DNA of 16,554 nucleotides from Sphingomonadales bacterium UBA6171 (lineage in GTDB: Bacteria; Pseudomonadota; Alphaproteobacteria; Sphingomonadales; Sphingomonadaceae). Where the stretch lies: contig DITZ01000028.1 in assembly GCA_002422985.1 (NCBI GenBank), forward strand, positions 586 through 17,139. The letters are read 5' to 3'. A model generated the notes under the pieces. The model searched no databases and had not been told where the DNA came from. It was given only the letters and a program-made list of their open reading frames with translations. Position numbers and translations under genes: made by a program. Below are positions 6,744-15,400 of this stretch, piece after piece (the stretch's first letter is position 1; each line of letters begins with the position of its first letter).

Positions 6744-6766
6744 ACGCCACAACCGGGGGGACGATC

Positions 6767-7165
6767 ATGGATTTTGCCTATCCTTATGCCGCGCTGGGAA
6801 CGGTGCTGGTTATTCTTGTCTATATATGGACCGGGATGATGGTGACCCGGGCGCGCAAAGTGCATGGGGTGATTCATCCCGACACGGCGGGCGCGCCGGC
6901 GTTCAACCGCATCTGGCGGGCGCATATGAACACGCTGGAGGCGCTGCCGCAGTTCCTGCCGGCGATGTGGCTGTTTGCGCTGGTGATTTCCGATTGCTGG
7001 GCCGGCCTGCTGGCGCTGCTATGGGCTGTTGGACGGGTGCTTTATGTACGCGGCTATGCGGTTGAGGCGGGCAAGCGGTCTTTTGGCTTTGGCGTCAGCC
7101 TGCTGGCAACAGCGGTGGGGCTGTTTGGCGCGGCCGGGGTGATCGTGGCGCAGTTGCTGTCATAG
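6767..7165 (+). CDS. MAPEG family membrane protein
   Basis: A 132-residue integral membrane protein with four predicted helices: about 5-25 (ALGTVLVILVYIWTGMMV), 60-78 (LPQFLPAMWLFALVISDC), 80-98 (GLLALLWAVGRVLYVRG) and 108-130. The diagnostic MAPEG core FNRIWRAHMNTLEALPQF (47-64) and the following RVLYVRGY are present. MAPEG members include microsomal glutathione S-transferases and leukotriene/prostaglandin synthases. Bacterial ones of this length are usually uncharacterised, but the R-x-x-x-N-x-x-E core suggests glutathione binding in the inner membrane. It begins 23 bases after spt behind a GGGGGG purine run and may be cotranscribed with it, although a direct role in sphingolipid synthesis is not shown. 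Confidence 0.9.
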   Translation: MDFAYPYAALGTVLVILVYIWTGMMVTRARKVHGVIHPDTAGAPAFNRIWRAHMNTLEALPQFLPAMWLFALVISDCWAGLLALLWAVGRVLYVRGYAVEAGKRSFGFGVSLLATAVGLFGAAGVIVAQLLS

Positions 7166-7220
7166 CTTGCCCCTGCCCTTTTCGCGGCTTACCAAGCGGG
7201 AAAGGGATTGAGGGGATCAG

Positions 7221-8804
7221 ATGGCGACTGTTTCGGACGACCTGCCGCTGGATGTGAAGCGCGACCGGCTGGTGATTTTGGCGTCTTCGCTGGGCACCGT
7301 GTTCGAATGGTATGATTTCTTCCTTTACGGAATATTGGCGGCGCTGATCGGGAAGCTGTTTTTCCCGATCGACGATCCGACCGCCGCAACGCTGGCCAGC
7401 CTGGCGACCTTTGGTGCGGGCTTTGGCGTGCGGCCGCTGGGCGCGATGCTGTTTGGCCATTATGGCGACCGTATCGGGCGGAAATATACATTTCTGGTGA
7501 CCATCACGCTGATGGGCGGCGCGACCGCGGCAATCGGCCTGTTGCCAACCTATGCCATGGCCGGGCTGTGGGCCCCGGCCCTGCTGGTGATGCTGCGGCT
7601 GTTGCAGGGGCTGGCGCTGGGCGGGGAATATGGCGGGGCCGCCATCTATGTGGGCGAACATGCACCACGCAAACGGCGGGGCGAATATACCAGCTGGATA
7701 CAGATTGCCGTGGTGGGCGGCTTTCTGCTGTGCCTGCTGGTGGTGCTGGCGACGCGGGCGCTGATGACGGCGGAACAATTTGATGCCTGGGGGTGGCGGA
7801 TACCGTTTCTGCTGAGCCTGCTGATGCTGGCGATTTCCATCTACATCCGCATGAAACTATCCGAAAGCCCGGTTTTCACCGCGATGAAGGCGGCGGGAAC
7901 AACAGCGAAAAATCCGATAAAAGAGGCGTTTTCAGACAAGGCGAATGTGGGCAATGTGCTGGTGGCGCTGTTTGGCGTCGCGGCGGGTTTGACCGTTGTC
8001 TATTATACCTCGCAGTTCGGCACGCTGTATTTCTTAACCGGCACGGCCGGCGTGGGGGAGACGGAAGCGCTGATCTATCTGGCGGTGGGCGCGCTGGTGG
8101 CGGCGCCGCTATATGTGGGCTTTGGGATATTGTCTGACCGGATCGGGCGGAAGAAATTGCTGCTGATTGGCTATGCGCTTTCCATCCTGCTGATTTTCCC
8201 GCTGTTTCATATGATGGCCGATGGGGCGAACCCGGCGCTGGCGCGGGCGACGGCGGAGAATCCGGTAACGCTGGAGCTGCCGGATTGCGACTTTTCGGTG
8301 TTTGCGCGCACGCAGACCAATGAATGCGCAAAGGCGCTGGGGTTCCTGACCAAGCGGGGCGTGGCCTATGCCCGGGTGCCGGCGGAGACGGTGGCGCTGG
8401 TGGTGGGCGACAGCCGGGTGGAGGGCTTTGATGCCGACGCTTTCGCCGCTGCGCTCAAAGCGGCGGGCTATCCGGAAAAGGCCGATCCGGCGCAGAAACA
8501 GCGGTGGAAGATCATCCTGGCGGTGTTTGCCATGGTGGCGCTTTCGGCCATGACCTATGGGCAGGTGGCGGCCATATTGGTGGAGCTGTTTCCGGCGCGG
8601 GTGCGCTATACCTCCATGTCGGTGCCCTATCATATCGGAACGGGCTATTTCGGCGGGTTTCTGCCGTTTATTCAGCAGCTTATCGTGGTGAATACGGGTG
8701 ATCCCTTTGCCGGGCTATGGTATACGGTGGCGGTGGTGGCGATGGCCTTTGTGGTTTCGGCCATCTGGCTGCCGGAAACGCGGGGGCGGGATATTCGGGT
8801 TTAG
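7221..8804 (+). CDS. MFS transporter, metabolite:H+ symporter (MHS) family, with large periplasmic insertion
   Basis: A 527-residue major facilitator protein with 12 predicted helices. It has the MHS opening LASSLGTVFEWYDFFLYG, the loop 2-3 motif GHYGDRIGRK, its repeat ILSDRIGRKK in loop 8-9, and LLQGLALGGEYGGAAIYVGEHAP in helix 4. Relatives (ProP, ShiA, KgtP) import small organic acids or osmolytes with protons; the substrate here cannot be told. It is about 90 residues longer than ProP-type members because of a hydrophilic insertion (about 334-428) between helices 9 and 10, predicted periplasmic, with two cysteines (C356, C369) that could form a disulfide. The ATG at 7221 follows AGGGG. It lies 55 bases after the MAPEG gene and 97 bases before lon. 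Similar insertion-bearing MHS proteins are known in other proteobacteria, so the extra domain is probably functional rather than a fusion error. Confidence 0.9.
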   Translation: MATVSDDLPLDVKRDRLVILASSLGTVFEWYDFFLYGILAALIGKLFFPIDDPTAATLASLATFGAGFGVRPLGAMLFGHYGDRIGRKYTFLVTITLMGGATAAIGLLPTYAMAGLWAPALLVMLRLLQGLALGGEYGGAAIYVGEHAPRKRRGEYTSWIQIAVVGGFLLCLLVVLATRALMTAEQFDAWGWRIPFLLSLLMLAISIYIRMKLSESPVFTAMKAAGTTAKNPIKEAFSDKANVGNVLVALFGVAAGLTVVYYTSQFGTLYFLTGTAGVGETEALIYLAVGALVAAPLYVGFGILSDRIGRKKLLLIGYALSILLIFPLFHMMADGANPALARATAENPVTLELPDCDFSVFARTQTNECAKALGFLTKRGVAYARVPAETVALVVGDSRVEGFDADAFAAALKAAGYPEKADPAQKQRWKIILAVFAMVALSAMTYGQVAAILVELFPARVRYTSMSVPYHIGTGYFGGFLPFIQQLIVVNTGDPFAGLWYTVAVVAMAFVVSAIWLPETRGRDIRV

Positions 8805-8901
8805 AGCGCTTTTCGACCATATTGACCCACCGGGGGGGGCGCTGCCCGGCGCGACGCGGCGGAAATTTGTTGATATTGCGCGGCTGGAGGTGGAAGCCCA
8901 T

Positions 8902-11316
8902 ATGGGGAAAATGTCCAGTAAAACGCAATCCACCCTTCCTGTCCTGCCATTGCGGGACATTGTTGTCTTTCCGCAGATGATCGTGCCGCTGTTCGTGGGC
9001 CGCGAGAAATCGGTGCGGGCGCTTGAGGCTGTCATGCAGGGGGACAAGAGCGTCTTTCTGCTGTCGCAGCGCAATCCGGCGGACGAGGATCCGTCACGCG
9101 CGGACCTGTATGAGATGGGGACGCTGGCAACCGTGTTGCAGCTGCTGAAGCTGCCCGATGGCACGGTGAAGGTGCTGGTGGAAGGCCAGCAGCGGGCGAT
9201 GGTTGCCGAAATGCAGGATGGCGGCGAATTTCTGATGGCAAGCTTTCAGCCGGTGGAGGAGCAGGAACCGGAAGGGGCCGAGGGCGAGGCGCTGCTGCGC
9301 TCTGCTGTCAAACAGTTTGAATCCTATGTGAAATCATCGAAGCGCACGTCGCCCGAAGTGGCGTTGCAGGTAACGCAGATCGAGGAACCGGGGCGTTTTG
9401 CGGATTCGGTTGCGGCCAATCTGAACCTGAAAATCGCCGACAAGCAGGCGCTGCTGACCGAGCAGAATGTGGCGCGCCGGCTGGAGATGGTGATGGGCTT
9501 CATGGAAGGCGAAATCGGCCTTCTGCAGGTGGAAAAGAAGATCAAGAGCCGCGTCAAGCGGCAGATGGAGAAGACGCAACGCGAATATTATCTGAACGAG
9601 CAGATGAAGGCCATTCAGCGCGAGCTGGGCGACAGCGAGGATGGCGCCGACGAAGCGGCGGAATATGAAGCAAAGATCAGGAAGGCGAAACTGTCAAAGG
9701 AAGCGCGCGAAAAGGCGCTGACCGAGGTGAAGAAACTGCGGACCATGTCCCCCATGTCGGCGGAAGCGACCGTGGTGCGGAACTGGCTGGACGTGATTCT
9801 GGCGCTGCCCTGGGGCAAGTCCTCGAAGGTGAAGCGCGATATCGTCGAGGCGCAGAAGGTGCTGGATGCGGATCATTTCGGCCTGGACAAGGTGAAGGAC
9901 CGCATCATCGAATATCTGGCCGTGCAGGCGCGGACCAACAAGCTGAAGGGACCGATCCTCTGCCTTGTCGGCCCGCCGGGCGTGGGCAAAACCTCGCTGG
10001 GCCGGTCCATCGCCAAGGCGACGGGGCGCGAGTTCATCCGGCAATCGCTCGGTGGCGTGCGCGACGAGGCGGAGATTCGCGGGCACCGGCGAACCTATAT
10101 CGGCTCCATGCCGGGGAAGATCGTGCAGAATCTGCGCAAGGCGGGTTCAAACAATCCGCTGTTCCTGCTGGATGAGATCGACAAGCTGGGGCAGGATTTC
10201 CGCGGTGATCCGTCCAGCGCCCTGCTGGAGGTGCTGGACCCGGAACAGAATGCGAAGTTCAACGACCATTATCTGGAAGTGGATTTCGACCTTTCCAACA
10301 TCATGTTCGTGACCACGGCCAACAGCTATAACATGCCGCAGGCGTTGCTGGACCGGATGGAGATCATCACCCTGTCCGGCTATACCGAGGATGAGAAGGT
10401 GGAGATTGCCATCCGCCACCTGATCCCCAAGCAGTTCGAGGCGCATGGGCTGAAGGCGGCGGAATTCGCCATCGAGGAGCCGGCGCTGCGCGACCTCATC
10501 CGCTATTACACCCGCGAAGCCGGTGTGCGGACGCTGGAACGCGAGCTGGCGCGGCTGGCAAGGAAGGCGCTGCGGCAGATATTGGAGAAGAAGGCGGAAT
10601 CGGTGACGGTGACCGCCGACAATCTGTCGGACTTTGCCGGAACGCGCAAACATCGCTTTGGCATCAGCGAGACCGAGGATCAGGTGGGCGCGGTGACGGG
10701 GCTGGCCTGGACATCGGTGGGCGGCGATCTGCTGACCATTGAATCGGTGACGGTGCCGGGCAAGGGCGGGATTTCGACGACCGGCAAGCTGGGCGACGTG
10801 ATGACCGAATCCATCAAGGCGGCGCTGAGCTTTGTGAAGGCGCGGGCGCCGGCCTATGGCATTCACCCCGACCTGTTCGCCAAGCGCGACCTGCATGTGC
10901 ACGTGCCCGAAGGGGCGACGCCCAAGGACGGACCTTCGGCGGGTATCGCCATGGTGACCTCCATCGTTTCGACGCTGACCGGCATCAAGGTGAAGCGCAG
11001 CGTGGCGATGACCGGCGAGGTGACGCTACGCGGGCGGGTGCTGCCGATCGGCGGGCTGAAGGAGAAGCTGCTGGCGGCGCTGCGCGGCGGCATCACCACC
11101 GTGCTGATCCCGGCGGAGAATGAGAAGGACCTGGCCGACATTCCGCAAAATGTGAAAGACGGGCTGACCATCATCCCGGTTGCCCATGTGGATGAGGTGC
11201 TGGCGCATGCCTTTGTGACGCCGCTGACGCCCATCGACTGGAAGGAGCCGGAACAGCTTTCAGCAGCGCCCCAGGCGGTGGCCGGCGGGGTGACGGAAGC
11301 GGCGGTTACGCATTGA
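8902..11316 (+). CDS. lon: ATP-dependent endopeptidase Lon
   Basis: An 804-residue cytosolic AAA+ protease that degrades misfolded and selected regulatory proteins. Domains in order: N-terminal substrate-binding LON domain (about 10-210, starting LPVLPLRDIVVFPQ), a long coiled-coil region (about 215-310), an AAA+ module with Walker A GPPGVGKT (357-364) and Walker B LFLLDEID (D424/E425), and a C-terminal protease domain with the serine in DGPSAG (S679) and the lysine of the catalytic dyad in GGLKEKL (K722). All key residues are present and length is typical. I chose ATG 8902 because GGAGG (8886-8890) precedes it; ATG 8911 is the alternative, and an upstream-extended reading from 8698 would overlap the MFS gene. 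A strong terminator follows at 11376. No convincing sigma32 promoter is seen in the 97-base gap. Confidence 0.97.
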   Translation: MGKMSSKTQSTLPVLPLRDIVVFPQMIVPLFVGREKSVRALEAVMQGDKSVFLLSQRNPADEDPSRADLYEMGTLATVLQLLKLPDGTVKVLVEGQQRAMVAEMQDGGEFLMASFQPVEEQEPEGAEGEALLRSAVKQFESYVKSSKRTSPEVALQVTQIEEPGRFADSVAANLNLKIADKQALLTEQNVARRLEMVMGFMEGEIGLLQVEKKIKSRVKRQMEKTQREYYLNEQMKAIQRELGDSEDGADEAAEYEAKIRKAKLSKEAREKALTEVKKLRTMSPMSAEATVVRNWLDVILALPWGKSSKVKRDIVEAQKVLDADHFGLDKVKDRIIEYLAVQARTNKLKGPILCLVGPPGVGKTSLGRSIAKATGREFIRQSLGGVRDEAEIRGHRRTYIGSMPGKIVQNLRKAGSNNPLFLLDEIDKLGQDFRGDPSSALLEVLDPEQNAKFNDHYLEVDFDLSNIMFVTTANSYNMPQALLDRMEIITLSGYTEDEKVEIAIRHLIPKQFEAHGLKAAEFAIEEPALRDLIRYYTREAGVRTLERELARLARKALRQILEKKAESVTVTADNLSDFAGTRKHRFGISETEDQVGAVTGLAWTSVGGDLLTIESVTVPGKGGISTTGKLGDVMTESIKAALSFVKARAPAYGIHPDLFAKRDLHVHVPEGATPKDGPSAGIAMVTSIVSTLTGIKVKRSVAMTGEVTLRGRVLPIGGLKEKLLAALRGGITTVLIPAENEKDLADIPQNVKDGLTIIPVAHVDEVLAHAFVTPLTPIDWKEPEQLSAAPQAVAGGVTEAAVTH

Positions 11317-11375
11317 TGTTGCGGGGGTTTTATGGCGCGGCCAGCCTTGCCTATGGTGGCGCGCCCCCACCCTCA

Positions 11376-11404
11376 CCCCTCCCCTGAAGGGGAGGGGCTT
11401 TTTT
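11376..11404 (+). terminator. rho-independent terminator of lon
   Basis: A perfect 9-bp stem CCCCTCCCC (11376-11384) and GGGGAGGGG (11389-11397) with loop TGAA is followed by CTTTTTTG. It lies 60 bases after the lon stop. The T-run continues directly into the promoter of the downstream tRNA-Val. Confidence 0.93.
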
Positions 11405-11406
11405 GT

Positions 11407-11434
11407 TTGACAGGGGGGGCGGCTTCGCTTAACC
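11407..11434 (+). promoter_or_regulatory. sigma70-type promoter for tRNA-Val(CAC)
   Basis: TTGACA (11407-11412) is a perfect -35, followed 16 bases later by TTAACC (11429-11434) as a weak -10. The tRNA 5' end at 11480 would lie about 40 bases downstream of the start site. The -35 abuts the T-run of the lon terminator. Confidence 0.55.
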
Positions 11435-11479
11435 GCGCCTCTCCCAAGGCGATGGTGCCCCAGCTCTTTGCAGAGAAAC

Positions 11480-11554
11480 GGGCGCGTAGCTCAGTGGTAG
11501 AGCACTGTGTTCACACCGCAGGGGTCGCAAGTTCAATCCTTGCCGCGCCCACCA
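11480..11554 (+). tRNA. tRNA-Val (anticodon CAC)
   Basis: The 75-base tRNA has acceptor strands GGGCGCG (11480-11486) and CGCGCCC (11544-11550). The anticodon loop TTCACAC gives CAC, the T-stem is GCAAG/CTTGC, and the CCA end is encoded at 11552-11554. CAC reads GUG, the commonest valine codon in such GC-rich genomes. A second valine tRNA (TAC) lies near the right edge. Confidence 0.96.
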
Positions 11555-11671
11555 TCTCCTTGGGATTTATCTGAAAATTGTCGGCTTTACGCTTGTTGGA
11601 CCGCGCATTTTAGACGTCGCTTTCCCCTTGGCATGTTATATTGTTGTTGCTGCTTTCGGGTGGAGAATGAC

Positions 11672-12193
11672 ATGCGATCAATGATGGCTGCCGTGCTTCT
11701 GGTAGCGGCTGCACCGCTGATGGCGCAGGCCCATGGCGTAACCGCTTCCTGTGCTGACATCTCGATGCGAAATCTGCCCGAGAAGCTGGCAGGATGGGGG
11801 AAGCAGCCAGCAATGGAAAGGGCGGGGGCTACGGCTGCGGAAGCGCCGCTGGTGATGCCTGGCGCAAAAATGGAATTGACCCTGCTGCCGGCGACGCTGG
11901 TGACGCTGGCGCATCCCCCCGGACAGCAGCGCACAGCTGATGCGCCACATGCGGGCATTATCGCGGTGGATGTGCCTGCGGATGGCATTTGGCTGATCGC
12001 TGCATCCAAGCCGGTCTGGATTGATGTGCTGGCCGGCGGCCATCCAGTGGAGGCACTGAAATTCGGCAATCTGGCTCCCTGCACCAGCATAAGAAAAGTG
12101 GTGGAATTTCCGCTGAAGGCTGGGCGGCATCTGGTGCAGCTGTCAGGAAATCCCGGATCAGTGGTGGAAATCATGATCAGCAGCGAACGCTGA
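11672..12193 (+). CDS. small secreted protein of unknown function
   Basis: A 173-residue protein with a clear signal peptide: MRSMM, a hydrophobic core AAVLLVAAAPLM and an AQA cleavage site (about residue 20). It should be exported to the periplasm or envelope. The mature part is rich in alternating hydrophobic residues, suggesting a beta-sandwich: GAKMELTLLPA (64-74), IIAVDVPADGIWLIAASKPVWIDVL (96-120, two strands) and KVVEFPLKAGRHLVQLSG (142-159). Two cysteines (C27 and C137) could form a disulfide. The pattern CxDI...PEKLAGW...PG.....L.P....V....PP....HAG....VPADGIW..A.....WIDV resembles sphingomonad proteins that databases sometimes mislabel as homogentisate dioxygenase; no catalytic residues of that enzyme are visible, so I leave it unnamed. 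The start ATG 11672 has GGAG six bases upstream (11662-11665). A longer reading from 11507 would run through tRNA-Val and is rejected. Confidence 0.85.
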   Translation: MRSMMAAVLLVAAAPLMAQAHGVTASCADISMRNLPEKLAGWGKQPAMERAGATAAEAPLVMPGAKMELTLLPATLVTLAHPPGQQRTADAPHAGIIAVDVPADGIWLIAASKPVWIDVLAGGHPVEALKFGNLAPCTSIRKVVEFPLKAGRHLVQLSGNPGSVVEIMISSER

Positions 12194-12232
12194 ACCCGCC
12201 GGGCTATAGCCCGCCACCATTCGGCGCATGGT

Positions 12233-12261
12233 CCCCTCCCTTCGCCAGGGGAAGGGGCTTT
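12233..12261 (+). terminator. imperfect terminator-like hairpin after the secreted protein
   Basis: CCCCTCCCTT (12233-12242) pairs with GGGGAAGGGG (12248-12257) with one mismatch and two G-U pairs, then CTTT. It lies 40 bases after the stop at 12193 and echoes the lon terminator in composition. The T-run is short, so efficiency is doubtful. It abuts the 3' end of the minus-strand tRNA-Leu. Confidence 0.5.
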
Positions 12262-12345
12262 GGTACCTCCGGCCGGACTCGAACCGGCAAGCCTTGCGAC
12301 ATCCGATTTTGAGTCGGACGCGTCTACCAATTCCGCCACGGAGGC
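12261..12345 (-). tRNA. tRNA-Leu (anticodon CAA)
   Basis: This 85-base class II tRNA on the minus strand has acceptor strands GCCTCCG (12345-12339) and CGGAGGT, anticodon stem TCCGA/TCGGA around the loop CTCAAAA (anticodon CAA, reading UUG), a long variable arm GTCGCAAGGC, and T-stem GCCGG/CCGGC. The encoded CCA is at 12263-12261. It lies between the TonB-receptor terminator and the secreted-protein gene; no strong promoter is seen (TTGCCC with a poor -10 just upstream). Confidence 0.95.
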
Positions 12346-12383
12346 AACGGTCCGGTGCTGCTAGCGTGGCGGCGGGCAAAAAG

Positions 12384-12417
12384 AAAGGGCGGCTTGTGGG
12401 CCGCCCTTTCGTTTTTT
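12384..12417 (-). terminator. bidirectional terminator downstream of the TonB receptor
   Basis: AAAGGGCGGC (12384-12393) and GCCGCCCTTT (12400-12409) form a perfect 10-bp stem with a six-base loop. On the minus strand it is followed by CTTTTTG and terminates the receptor gene, whose stop lies 29 bases upstream. On the plus strand it is followed by CGTTTTTTT and can also stop transcription arriving from the left. Confidence 0.93.
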
Positions 12418-12437
12418 TCAGACTGTGCCGCTGCGGC

Positions 12438-15400
12438 TTAGTCGTTGAAGTTGAAGCCGCTGAAGCCGAGGCGGATGCCGATGCGGAGCTGCCAGAGCGA
12501 CGGGTTGGTCTGGATGACCTCCGTCGGGCTGCGGAAGCTGGAGTAGCTGTAGCGGTCGCAGCGCTGGCTGGCGTTGGCGACCGTGGTGACGGTGGAGCCC
12601 GTGACCGTCTGGCAGGCCACCTGGATGACCGACGCGCGATAGGGGAAGGTGACCTGTTGCAGCTTGCCCCAATCCTTGTTGACGAGGTTCAGGACATTTT
12701 CGATGTCGGCGAAAACCTCGAACTTGCCGCCGCCAAAGAAGGGCAGCTCCTGCCGGACGGAGAGGTCCAGCTTGTTGAAGCGCGACGAGCGGCCGATATT
12801 CTTCGGCGCGATCTTGCCCTGATAATCCTTCAGGCTGGAGTTCAGCACCAGATCCCTCAGCGCTGTGAAGGTGGCGGTGTCGGCATAGGTGACGAGCGGG
12901 TCTGCCGTCGCCGACGACACATCCGGCACATAGAGCAGCGAGAAGGTGCCGCGCGAGGCGGCGCCGAAGATGGCCGAACGGCCGGAGCCGGATTCGAACA
13001 TCGTATAGCTGTAGTGCTGGCCGGCGCGGCTGTTGAAGAACAGCTCGAACCGGGTGCTGTTGTCGCCGAACAGCTTGGCGTCATAGCCGAAGCGCAGGCG
13101 CAGCGTGTCGTCGATCTGATAGTTGGACGTGCCATAGGCGCTGCTGTTGCCATCGCTGAAGGCGGTGTTGGCGTAGTTGGAGAAGGCGACCGACGACGTG
13201 CCGGGGTTCACATCCTTGGCGCGTTGCAGCGTATAGGCACCGTCCATGCTGAAGCCGCTTTGCCAGTTCTTGCTGAACTTGCCGACGATGTTCCAGCTAT
13301 AGCCCTTACTGGTGTTGGTGAGCAGCAGATCGGTGTTGGTGTCGGTGCTTGTAGCGCCTGCGAGGTTCATCCAGCGGGTGCGGCCATCGGGCAGCGTTGC
13401 CTGGACAGTGTTGACCACCGTGCGGAGATCGACCCAGGTGAGGGCATCCTTCACGCGCGACCAGGTGACGGATGCGCCGAGGCGCCAGTCGTCGCCCAGC
13501 GGGCCGAGGTTGGCATTATAGTCGGCCGAGCCGGAAACCCGCCATTGCGACGGAATTTCAAAGTTCGGATCAAGCGCGTTGGTGGTGGAGAGCTGCGCGC
13601 CGGCGGATTGCGCCAGCGTGAGCAGCTCGCCCGGAACGCCGGTGCCGCCGGTGACGCCGTTCAGCGTCAGCGCGCCCAAGCGGTTCTGTTCGGCGACCGA
13701 GAGGTTCGGGATGCCGCTGATGCTGTAGCCGCTGGCCGTGCGGCGGATATTGATGTCCGCCTGCCCGAGACCGGTATTGCTGTAATTGTTGGACACCCAG
13801 ACATTGGGGCTGCCGCCGGCGAACAGGCCGGCCGAGGCGCGGAGTTGCAGGCGATCATCCACGCGCCAGTTGGCGCCAAAGCGCGGCTGGAGAATGCCGC
13901 GGCCGTTCAGCGAGGCATTGTTGGCAAAGCCAAGGCGGCTGACGAAGAAGGGGTTGGTCGCCGGGCGATCCGGGGTTTCATACAGATCATAGCGGGCACC
14001 ATAGACGAAGGTGAAATCGGGGGTGATTTCCCAGGTGTCCTGCACGCCGAACACATAATTATTATTCTTGAACTCGGCGGTGATCGTATCCACAGCACCA
14101 CGGATCGGCGGGGCGAAGCGCAGCCAGCCGGCGCGCTGGGCCTGCAGATCGGCAACGCTGTCGAAATAGAATTCGCCGGCCAGACGGTTACCGAACAGGT
14201 TGGTGATGTCCTGACCGCGCCGTTCGGCGATAACCTTCACATCATGGCCATTGCCGGTGAGGCGGGCTTGCAGCTCGACGCCGAGCGTCTTCACATAAAG
14301 TTCGTTCGCCTGACGCGGGCCATCGGGGCCGAAGCGGACCTGCGACTGGCCGGTGGGGCAGACATCGAAGCCGCCGGCCGAAATCGCGTCCTGACAGGTG
14401 CTGAACTGGCCGAATTCGCGCGGGCTGAACGGCACCTGGAGGCGTTCATAATCATGGTAGCTGACGCGCGCCTGGGTGGAGAAATTCTCCGTCCATTCAT
14501 CGTTGAACTGCAGCACGCCATAATGGTTGATGGCGCCCTGATCATACATGTTGGACTGAAGTGCCAGGATCGGCGTGGTGGTGCTGGTGGAGCTGTTGCC
14601 GGTGCCGGCCAGCAGATTGCCCTTGTTGTAGATGTAGGTCAGCGCGGCGCGGTGGCCGTCGGCGATGTTCCAGTCGATCTTGGCGACCAGCTTGTCGTCG
14701 CGCTCCTCGGCGTTCGACGGCACATCGCCCGGATCGATCTTGTACACGCTGTTGGCGATATTTTTGACGACATCGACCTGCGCGCGGGTGAGGTTGGGAA
14801 CGCTGTTGGCGAAGCCTTCGCCGGCGATGCCGGTGGGGGCGGGCGTCTGGTCGCGCAGACCTTCATAGGTGACGGCGAAGAACAGCTTGTCCTTGACGAG
14901 CGGGCCGGTGATCTGGCCGCCGAAAATCTTGGAAGTGAAGTCTCGGTTGACGTTGATTGCGCCAATCTTGTTACCGCCGAGATTATCATTGGTGTAGGTG
15001 AAGAAGCCGTTCATGTCGAAGCTGTTGCCGCCCGACTTCAGCACGGTGTTGATGGCACCGCCCTGGAAGCCGCCCTGCTGGATGTCCACCGGCGCGATTT
15101 CGACGGTGAATTCGCCGATGGCGTCCAGCGGAACCGAGCCGCGTGACGAGGCGAGACCGCCGGCTTCGAGGCCGAAGGGATCACCGAATGCCACGCCGTC
15201 CACCGTTATACGGTTGAAGCGGTTGTTCTGGCCGGCGATCGAGATGGCGCCGCCGTTGGTGGGATCAAGGTTGACCAGCGGATCGCGCGCGGCGAGATTG
15301 CGGATGTCGCGGTTGACGTTCGACACCGAGGTGATTTGGCGCGCCGAGAGCACCGTGGCCGGGCCGGTGGCGATGGCAATCGAGGATGCGCGCGAGCGGA

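Noticed and set aside
5232..6752. 506-codon open frame on the minus strand opposite acp and spt
   Set aside because: The opposite strand encodes an acyl carrier protein and serine palmitoyltransferase with all catalytic residues. The minus-strand product is Arg/His/Gln-rich and has no recognisable domain.
7174..7209. Possible terminator between the MAPEG and MFS genes
   Set aside because: The CCCTTTTCGC/GCGGGAAAGGG arms pair imperfectly and no T-run follows; it also overlaps the ribosome-binding region.
8698..8901. Longer Lon start upstream of 8902
   Set aside because: The extension overlaps the MFS gene in another frame, adds unrelated sequence and lacks a better ribosome-binding site; the Lon domain begins right after 8902.
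11332..11574. 80-codon open frame downstream of lon
   Set aside because: It runs through the lon terminator and tRNA-Val(CAC).
12201..12212. Perfect palindrome GGGCTATAGCCC after the secreted-protein gene
   Set aside because: It is short, without a T-run or a promoter partner. It could be part of the 3' end structure but supports no specific call.
12228..15146. 972-codon open frame on the plus strand opposite the TonB receptor
   Set aside because: It is antisense to a receptor with signal peptide, plug and barrel. Its predicted protein is a low-complexity mix of Gly, Ala, Val, Asp and Arg without a domain, as expected from codon bias in GC-rich DNA, and it starts across tRNA-Leu.
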